Origin: Pempheris klunzingeri
Taxonomy: Eukaryota > Chordata > Actinopteri > Acropomatiformes > Pempheridae
NCBI RefSeq assembly: GCF_042242105.1
Contig: NC_092018.1
Location: 24,332,667-24,396,666 of the forward strand
Reading direction: 5' to 3'
DNA length: 64,000 bases
The notes under the pieces are model-generated. The model was not told the origin of the DNA, did not search any database, and saw only the letters and a program-made list of their open reading frames with translations. Shown here in pieces: positions 55,645 to 64,000 of this stretch. Every line of letters begins with the position of its first letter. Positions within the stretch are counted from its first letter, which is position 1. The translations under genes and the position numbers were made by a program.

Positions 55645-56447
55645 ATGGCAATTCTGAGGACTGCACTTTGTACCGTGCTCATGGTGACTGTAGCATGGTC
55701 TAAACCAGTGAGTAGGTCTACTATTCTGCTACTGCCATAAATACAGCCTGGGAGGGCTTATGACAAATGTGAGACCATATCTTTTTATGAAAACAGGTCT
55801 GTCTAAGTGATGGTGAGGATTCAAAGTCCAGTGAGTCGGACTCATCAGAGGAGAATGCGGCTCCTGTTGGGTCTTCACAGGAACCCCTGCAGCCAGCGTT
55901 CACAGAGACAGACATGCCTACTGCTATAGAGGAGACTGACCCCCCAAGCACTGCAGGCCTACTTCCCTCTGCAGCTGCATCGCCTTCTCCAGCCCTGCCA
56001 GGACCTGATGACCCACAAACCTCCGCTGATGGTGAAGCTTTACAACTCATGCCAGGCGATCCTTCACAAACTGCTCTGGGAATAAACATTTGTCAGGATA
56101 TGCCTGGTTCTGGTCCTTCACAAGACTCGGCCAATGCTGGCACTGTGCGTGTGCTGCCAGATGCAGTGGTGCCACTACACCGACACCCAGGGCTGAAGGA
56201 AACTGATGTAATCATAGATAGTGATGGCACGAATCGACCACAAGCCACCGCCACCACATACCAAGGGTTCCCACAGGGTGCCGCTTCACCGTCGCTTCCG
56301 CATGTCATCAAACCAACACCCACACCTTTCTCCACGGCCGCACCGCTGCCGATCCCCGTCGGAACCGTGCTGACTGGTGTCCCTGTTTGCTTTACTTTCC
56401 AGTTCACGACTCCTGAGCCGGATCCACCAAGAGGAGATAGCATTTGA
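55645..56447 (+). CDS. Secreted acidic Ser/Pro-rich protein with C-terminal RGD, SCPP/SIBLING-like
   Basis: Coding exons 55645-55707 and 55797-56447 give 237 residues. The first ends in phase 0 right after the signal peptide and two or three mature residues (MAILRTALCTVLMVTVAWSKP). This is the hallmark gene structure of secretory calcium-binding phosphoproteins such as osteopontin. The next exon opens VCLSDGEDSKSSESDSSEE, several S-x-E sites of the kind phosphorylated by FAM20C. The rest is low-complexity Pro/Ser/Thr/Ala with no folded domain. The chain ends PEPDPPRGDSI, placing an integrin-type RGD five residues from the C-terminus. rchy1 next door fits 4q21, where mammalian SCPP genes (ODAPH and, further off, the enamel/casein cluster) lie. 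A mineral-matrix or extracellular role is inferred. It is not a clear orthologue of spp1, scpp1 or ODAPH, and with no TM helix PARM1 is unlikely. Confidence 0.6.
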
Positions 56448-59400
56448 CCCAGATAACAGAAGCAGTTAACCTTTTCACTTTGAGATCCACCTCAGGTTAT
56501 GGGTTTGGTTCAAGTTATTGTTGTACTTAAATAGATCATTTCTGATACTCTATCATTGTAATAGTAAAACTAACAGGACTACAGTTGCCTTCTGCTTTGA
56601 ATTCACATTTCATCAGTGGTGATGGTGACGTAAGGGTGCTGGTGTAGATGATGATGCTGCTGACACCTGATAAATGTGTTCAAATGAGCAGCTGAAAATA
56701 GGTTTATGTTATTAGGTTTGTTATGTTCTGTAATGTTCTTATCTCTGACACTGATTGGTTCAGAGAACACCACACTACAACTATGTAAAATTATGTTGCA
56801 GGGGAGTTTGTATTACTTTCATTGCAAAGGTAAACCTTTAACCGACAAAGACACAAAAAGCAAATGGTACTGAAAATGAGGGTCTTTTGGCACAGCGGCC
56901 ATACCAGAAATTTCATGTATTATATGAGAAGGAAATAGTCAAAAAGGGGCATGTGCAGTGGAATAATGTATGTTCATCATAACAAAGCTTTAGAACATAT
57001 TTCCAGTGCCCCATTTCAGGCCACACGGTCAACATCTTGGCTAGAAAAAGAGCAGGTTACTCAGATACTCCACTGTTTGACTTTTAATGAAAATGATCAT
57101 TTGATCATGACATGACAGGTTTAAACATTAAAAAAATGAATAAAAGACCCGTTAGGCATTTTGTGAGTGAAGGTGAATTTCATTGGCTATCTCTCTCTGT
57201 ACATTTGGATCACAGCTTGTGCCTTTAAATAAGAATTTGATCGGCAATATGACCTGTAGCATCAATTCTTTAAAAAAAGAGAGTGGGTCCACAAATGATG
57301 GATTTAGAAGTTCCTTTTAGACACATGCTGTCTATCCATACTTGGACAGAAATGCACCCCTTTTGGTATTTGTGTGAAGTATGGTCACAAAGGCAGAGTA
57401 CTCTATATGTGACAAGCTGAGATGCGTTCATTCACACAATGTCCTACTGAGAGCATTTAAACAGGACATCAAATAAGGACAATAACTCAACCCAAAAATT
57501 ACAGCGTTTTACAGAGTTCAAGTGTCTGGTTTTGGTCTTTATTGTTCCTTAACAGTGAGTACATACAGGTAAAGTGATGAGCAAGAGTAGTGAGTAGATT
57601 TTGCACCTGGCCATCCTTAAATATAAAAAATAAATAAAACAGACAATCTTCAGGTCCTTGTAATTCCACACTGGAGCCTGATAGCCTATCACATAATATC
57701 ATAAGTTATATGACCAAGAAGTCAAAAGAAAAATAAAATTTTATTTGAAAGTTTCAATAATGATATATTAATTTTCCAAACAAACAGAAAAACAACAACT
57801 AAAGAAAGACGATTAAACAGAAAAACTGAACTATTTACATTTCTGTCACAATGTCTGTATTTGCCTCCTTTGTGCCTTTTTTTAAGGGTCTTGACCTTGA
57901 TACTCAAGACATGACTATATGTACATAGACGCTGCATTGGTGCTAGACCACACGCCAACGTTGCCACCATATTGGACCTGGCAAAACTGGCCTGTAAATG
58001 CAATCATGTCATCTGAATCTGCAAGTATCCATAAATCATACACCACCCAAACAAATGATTTTCTCCAATTTAGGTGACTATTTCATTGTATGATAGATTA
58101 ATGTAATAGTGTTTTCTTTGATGATTTACTTTAGAGATTCGAGGGGCTGCTTTCACTAATTGTTCCTGGTAATATTGCAACAGACATACTGGGACATTTA
58201 AGCTGCACAACTAAAAACTTGGTCATAAGTTATACACTTGACAGGTCGGCTCTGATGGTGCTCAGGATTCATCAGGAGAATGCAGGGGCGGCGGATAATG
58301 TAGACAAGAGAAGGTTTAAGCCATCCATCCATTGTCCTCTGTTGATGGGCCTTGGGTCGTGGTGGCAGCAGGCCACTGCTGCGAGCAGCGTCCAGCTCCT
58401 CTTGGGTGATGAGATACAGAATCCATTCAGTGATCTGGTAGAGTGTCCGCCTTACTGCAGAGGGTATAGCAATCCTTCAGTCCATCTCTTTCTAGTATGA
58501 TAGATGGCCTTCCCCATCCTCATCCTCACCCACCGCCTGTGTGAAGATGTGAGGATGCATTACTGTGAGACTGGCAAGGACGGGTTTGGACAACCATCCA
58601 CCTGGGACCAGCGTGTATGCATGTGTGATTGTGTGTGTGTGTTATGTCTGTCTCTTTCTGCTGAAGCCCCAGTATCTGCTCACAGTAGCGTAAACAAGGT
58701 AAATTGATTTTGGCTAATGCTCTTCTTACACATTGGTTAAATTGTTTTAATACGTTCATGATTTAACATCGTTTACACAGTTTATTAATGAATTTTTAAA
58801 TATATTCGACTTCTGTCTGCAATGAAATGAAAATTGTAAAATGAATAAAGTAAATTTTAAAAAGCTTTGTTTTGTCAAGTCCTACTTTAATCATTATTAT
58901 TCAATATTAACAACTTCTATAAATGTTGCGTGTAATTGTTTGCAACCTGTTTGCAATTGCAGATGCTGTTGGGTTAGGAGGTAAAAAAGATAAAGTTATA
59001 TCATGTATACAAGTGTACGTAGCGCCAGTTTTTTGTTTTGCTCTATAGTCTATTTTTCTACCTACACTTGCATCTACTCATTTGTTGTGCTTGTGTTGAC
59101 GTGTGGCTTGATGTAACACTTTTACAACTAGGGTTGTTTTTTGTCTTACTGTGCACGCGGGGAAATTGCAAAGATAATGGGACTGCAGGGGAGGCTTTCT
59201 CCCTAACACGTGGGGGTAATTGGGTCACAGACATCAGTTAGTTCTCCAGCCCTGATTGCCTCTTGCATTGGATGCAGCCTCAAGGGTGTGAGCAGAAAAG
59301 GTTGCATCCTACAGAAGAGATGTCCAATCCACCAAAACATGAAGTCACTTGTTGTAGCTGCTGATTTTCAACTAACATCGTCTCTGCTTTAGATGTATTT

Positions 59401-60513
59401 TTGTTACTTCTGTTGAGTTTCAGTGTAAATGGAATTACAAGACTATTTTCAAGTTTTCCCTCTTTCATTTTCATTTACACATACATTTCATTGTTTTTTT
59501 TTTTTATCCCATTTTTGTATTAATTTTTCCCAAAATAAATGCATTTTTAATTTGGCAAAAGAAAATAAAGCTGAGGTTGCAAGCCTGGGGTCTTTTCTGC
59601 GCCGAGTAAATAGTGGATGGCATCATGAGACAGACTGAAATCTGTCATATCCTCTTCGCCATCAAGATACATCCTCATTAATTAAGTGCTCACTACAGCA
59701 TAATAACTAAATGGTATGGAATTATTAATTAAAGTAGCAAACGGCTGTGTTTCACTAGTAGTCTCACGTCCCCTCAGCCCTTGGTATTATGTAAAAACAT
59801 ACCTCGCATGGAGGCCACTTGGAGAGCAGAGGGAAAGTGAGCAGGATTTAAATTGAATGCTCCTGCCCTTGTACACTTTCAGTTCAAACTACACAATACT
59901 CCAACTGTAATGCATTGTGGGTGATATACACCTCTGGAATAACCACTGTTGTCAGGACTCCCCCGAGGGTAAATGCTGAGGGGAAGACTAATAAAGCACA
60001 GCCAGTAAAAAGTTGCTTGTATAGTCACCATCGGATAAATTAGTACATAAAACATCAGATTATCATTATTGTTTTATTATTTTTCAGTGTCCAAAAATAA
60101 CTTTCTTCTTTCTTTCTGATTCTTTGATGGATTACCAAGCCCTTGGATGGATTATGAGAACATGTGGCCGCTCGTTGTAACGCCTGAATGGTGCCAGCTG
60201 AATAGTTTTTAAAGTATCAGATATCATTAAAAGTGAATGCTTCTGTGATTGTAGACGGATTAAGTTATCTGTGTAGCATTCAGGTAACCACCACAAATCA
60301 ATGTCGCAAAATATCTCGTACAAAGTGAGACCAATTTAAATATCATCTTTGTTAAAAACAACACTTACTTATGATTAATGATTATTTTTGTAATATGTAC
60401 AATCTAGGAATATTGGCTCAGTCTACTGTTATACTCAATGGAAGTTAGTACAAGTAAGTGCACCAGCCAAATGTCTGACGTATGAATGCCACCAATAGTA
60501 GTTGGCTGTTATT
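56448..60513. other. 4 kb spacer: SCPP-like 3' flank and rchy1 3' flank
   Basis: The SCPP-like 3' UTR probably ends near AATAAA at 57137. On minus, AATAAA at about 60072 may serve rchy1. A block at 58320-58480 (CCATCCATTGTCC, GGTCGTGGTGGCAGCAGGCC, CAGCGTCCAGCTCCTC) looks like a decayed piece of an L2-type LINE. No gene is seen. Confidence 0.45.
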
Positions 60514-63500
60514 TTAATGTGGCGTGGGTGACTGAGGTTGATCTAGCTGCTCTGTGTCTGTGATCGTTTCTCCCTCATTCTCAGCGTCCTGCTCCGGCTG
60601 CGGTTGCGGAGGCTGCTGGATGAGTCCTCCATCCTGAGCTGTGTTGTAGGAGCCGCAGCCGCTGCACTTCATCCCCAGCACGTGGAAAGGCACCGTGCAG
60701 TGGGCTTGGCAGTCATTACATATGATCTATAGTAAGGAAAAAACACAAGTAATGAATTGCATTTAAAGACAACCATTGGAATGATTATGCATAACAGTCA
60801 ACAAGGTCCATTTTTAGCAGCGTTTCTACAGCTTTTACCGTAACCAGTACAGTCCAGTCTCTTGAAGCCTTTATCATCACAAACTGTTAATATAAATGCT
60901 AATGCGAAAAATAAAATCTACAGGACTCCTTTATAACCCACAGCAATCACTGTATGTATATCATGTTTTGGTTTATACGAGTGTGTGGATGAAACACCAG
61001 ATTATGTTGAAAAAAATAAAAATTTGAGCATGTCTCAAAAGGAGATTTTCATTCTGAATCAACTTATGTTAAATATTCTGTGCATTGTATTGTATTACTG
61101 CAGTCTTACTTTGACAGTAGCACCCTGGTATTCTGTGGGCATCGGTGACTGAGCAATCTCTTTGTCTATCTGGTCCCAGTGGTCCTCCATGTTCCACGCA
61201 GAGTGCATACACAGAGGGCAGCGATACGCTCTAAAAACAAATACAGAACAATTACATTTAGTGGAAGGCCTCACAGTGTGTCTCTATGCTCTTTAGTAAC
61301 ACTGTTATTCAGAGAAAACAGGTTACATGGGTAGTCACACCATGTGTTTACATGCACTGTAGTAACCTGCTCACTTTAAGTCTAGTTATACTGTTGTACA
61401 TGCAGCAGATTAGTAACCAGATTTATCACCTAACCCACACCTCATTTTGGAAGCATGGCTGATTCATTATAACAGCAGTGATTAAAGACACTGCAACATG
61501 GCTTCCTGACCTTTTTGAGCATTGTGTGTTTGTGCGAGTGTGTGTGTCTGTTGGAGCAGTCGCTGAGCGTCCAGAGGACAGAAGACAAGACAGTCTTTTG
61601 TCATGTGCCTGTGTACTGGTAAAAAAGCTAGTTAGAAACCTGGTTTCCAAAGAAATCAGCATTCTCCAGGGAAAATTAGGTTTGAAACCAGGTTTCCTGT
61701 TTATATGACATTTAAGAAAAAAAGTTTACTGGAGAAAGCCGAGTGTCACCTGGTTACTTAAATGCATGTACACGAACTGACTGATGCAGGACTAAATTGT
61801 TCCAGCGACATCTGAAATGTGTATGTCAAACAACAAAGTAATACATTAACCTGGAACAAGCCCATAATCTGGTCAATTTAACATTACCAGGAAATAAAAA
61901 CCTATCAGACATACCCAGTTCTGACCATGTCATCAAAGCAGGTCCTGTAGGGGATGGAAAAAAAAACACGTACATTGTTACCTTTATGTCATAATAGGTA
62001 TTGAACTATAAATGAAAATAACTACAGTTAACTAAAGTAAATGTAGGGCTTGAAAATATAACACAAGTTTACATCAAGAATATATCATTTCAATTATCTT
62101 CAACTTTGTAATTATACATTTCTTTTCTTAATTTACTGATAGTATGAGTATTTTAATAATAATAAAACTTACATACAAACAGCAAAATATACATACTTTA
62201 ATCCCACCACCCTGAGCTGCTAGTATTTAGAGAATGATAAGTCATACTTGTGCAAAAGATGGCCGCATGGAAGTACGTGAGCTCCAATTCTGGACGTGTG
62301 AATATCCTGTGCGTACAAAAGAAATTCACATCAAATTGTAGAGAAAGTAAAAATTCAACATCCCTGGCCCCTTAATGTGTTAAAGGCTCTATTACCTCCA
62401 TGCACACCGGACAGTTCTGCCTTGACACATTTTCGACACACTGAAACACATAAAACAACAGCAGTGAGGATACTCATTTACTCAATGCAATACTGATGTG
62501 TCTGGATGAGAAACAGACGCAGGGCGATAATCACCTTGTGGTTTCCATGGAGATCCTGGGCTAAACACAGATTGCACTTCTCACAGTGGAAATACTTCTC
62601 CCTGGGCCCAATCCTGAAGAGGTAACAACACAGCGTCAATTACACAGACGACACTCACCTCGTGGATAAATAATGTATGAATGCACGTCAGAGGATGTCA
62701 CTTCAACGCACTGAAAAAAAGAAAAACAATCTGTTCTCATCGGCAAAGAATTTCTTTGATTATATCCTGTGCGTTTGCAGGAAAAGTCCTTGGCGGGTAT
62801 AGACATTACCAACCATTAACTTGAATTACTGTAGCAAGAAAATGACAAATTTTGTATGCAACTTTGGTATTTGTTCCCCAAATATTCACATCATTATTAT
62901 TTGAAGAAAAAAAAAAAGTAACACACCATGTAATGAGTATTTTAGAAATGTAAACTCTAGTATTGCTCACCGGCATATTCCACAGGGCTGACAGTGGTAC
63001 TGCTTTTTATCCTTGTCAAACAAGTGGCAAATGTCACAGTAATACTCCCCAAACTGCACATGACACTGCTGGCAGGCTTGCTGTGCCTAAAAGAGTGCAA
63101 ACACATGCACACACAAATGCATCATAAAAGACCAGAAGGAAAGAAAAGAGACTTAATTTAAGATCACCAAGTGGTCCCGCACACAGGCCTCAGTTCGTTT
63201 ATCTCGCTGCTACCTGCTGCACCGTCTGACACTCAGAGCACTGCACTTCTTTGACTTTGAATCGATCCATCTGGTGGTTTTCCTCTGCATCGTGGCACAG
63301 CCGACACACATACAGTTTACCACAGCAAGGCGCCTGCAGTTACGTAGAAACATGGGATTAGATGGGGCATAGGCAGGTGAACGGTGGGTGTGCCAGTCAT
63401 AGTCACGTCAGGTTATGTTTGTACTTGTCAACAATAAATTCGTTTCCAGCTGCAATAGTTTTAAAGAGAGGTTCATTTAAAGTTTCGGTTTATTTTTCTC

Positions 63501-63899
63501 TACGCGAGAATGTAATAACGTGCCAACACGTATGACTTAAGCTACATAGTAAGTGAAAGGCAAACTATCATATTCCAATTCTCACTAAACTCTAAAGCAC
63601 TCACCACTTCCCTAATGTGGGGCAACTAACGAACATATAACACGCACAAACTAATTTGTCATAACGACATATAGCTGCTGTTACCGGCTAGCGTCTGAGT
63701 ACCTAGCTAGCAACGACTGGTTGCTTACTAGCTCTATGCACTGGCCCCACTCGTCATAGCAAAGCCGCAGTGAGGCATATTCAACATCAATATTGCCCCT
63801 ATTATGTAAATATGGCAAATATATACAACACATATCAAAAAGTTCACTCACTTTCAATAAGCAACTGCGTACATAATGTTCACAACCAGGAGAAGCCAT
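60514..63899 (-). CDS. rchy1: rchy1, RING finger and CHY zinc finger E3 ubiquitin ligase (Pirh2)
   Basis: About nine exons on minus, from ATG 63899 (MASPGCEHYVRSCLLK) to stop 60514. The CHY-type zinc region is APCCGKLYVCRLCHDAEENH, QCSECQTVQQAQQACQQC and FGEYYCDICHLFDKDKKQYH. The CTCHY-type region is CGICRIGPREKYFHCEKCN and LCLAQDLHGNHKC. The RING-H2 is NCPVCMEDIHTSR, HVLPCGHLLHKTC and YRCPLCMHS. A C-terminal zinc ribbon IICNDCQAHC...VLGMKCSGCGSYNTAQ precedes a variable Gln/Pro/Glu-rich tail ending SPTPH. Human RCHY1 is 261 residues with the same order. It ubiquitinates p53, p27 and other proteins in nucleus and cytosol. All zinc ligands I could check are present. The longer acidic tail is the main difference from the mammalian protein. 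Confidence 0.96.
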
Positions 63900-64000
63900 G
63901 TTTCCTCCAAAACCTGACTATCTCTTCTTCGAGTGCGACTAAGACCTCTTCTTCTTCTTCTTCTTGTTATTTGCGAGCGCAGGGGCAGCAACACTGCCCC
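63900..64000. other. rchy1 5' UTR and promoter edge
   Basis: A CTT triplet run (63936-63966) and GC-rich sequence directly upstream of the rchy1 ATG; the window ends here. Confidence 0.5.

Noticed and set aside
56093-56443. 116-residue minus frame and the frame at 55721-56089
   Set aside because: Antisense of the SCPP-like coding exon, open only because of its biased composition.
55645-56447. PARM1 as identity of the gene next to rchy1
   Set aside because: PARM1 neighbours RCHY1 in man and is Ser/Thr-rich, but it has a transmembrane helix. None exists here, and the exon structure fits an SCPP better.

Overview
The window is vertebrate nuclear DNA from a ray-finned fish, most likely a spiny-rayed (acanthomorph) teleost. 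Genes are split into many short exons with GT-AG introns, often of only 80-500 bases. AT, GT and ATT microsatellites are common, and there are teleost-type repeats (Tc1, hAT, L2-like LINE, tRNA-derived SINE). I see no bacterial operon, CRISPR array, provirus or LTR element.

Layout from left to right. (1) 1-1629, minus: gucd1, cut by the left edge. (2) 2396-5036, minus: a complete P2X ATP-gated channel gene. (3) 5037-7074: intergenic, with a decayed hAT element. (4) 7075-8463, minus: zbtb26, a BTB/four-zinc-finger repressor in one coding exon. (5) 10273-19398, minus: susd1, with three EGF domains and an array of eight sushi domains. (6) 21880-22560, minus: a small acidic protein ending in a CaaX box, not securely recognised. 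(7) 26821-28370, minus: a membrane-anchored MaoC/hotdog-fold protein whose catalytic motif looks lost. (8) 29051-31045, minus: ier3ip1, an 82-residue three-exon gene assembled here from short exons. (9) 34212-42463, minus: smad2, with a Tc1 element, a LINE fragment and a SINE in its introns. (10) 44328-53948, plus: a 21-exon LDL-receptor family gene, best matched to the fish vitellogenin receptor lrp13. (11) 55645-56447, plus: a secreted acidic protein with SCPP-type gene structure and a C-terminal RGD. (12) 60514-63899, minus: rchy1 (Pirh2).

Human counterparts, from memory, lie on 22q11 (GUCD1), 9q31-33 (ZBTB26, SUSD1), 18q21 (IER3IP1, SMAD2) and 4q21 (RCHY1). The window therefore joins several ancestral blocks. 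The ier3ip1-smad2 pairing and the SCPP-like gene next to rchy1 fit known synteny. The genes do not form one pathway. They are ordinary host genes for signalling (smad2, P2X), transcription (zbtb26), ER homeostasis (ier3ip1), ubiquitin ligation (rchy1) and oocyte yolk uptake (lrp13).

I found no convincing new multi-gene system. The items most worth follow-up are the RGD-bearing SCPP-like gene, the MaoC-fold pseudoenzyme candidate, the CaaX protein, the expanded sushi array, and the internal duplication, GC-AG intron and missing NPxY motif in lrp13.
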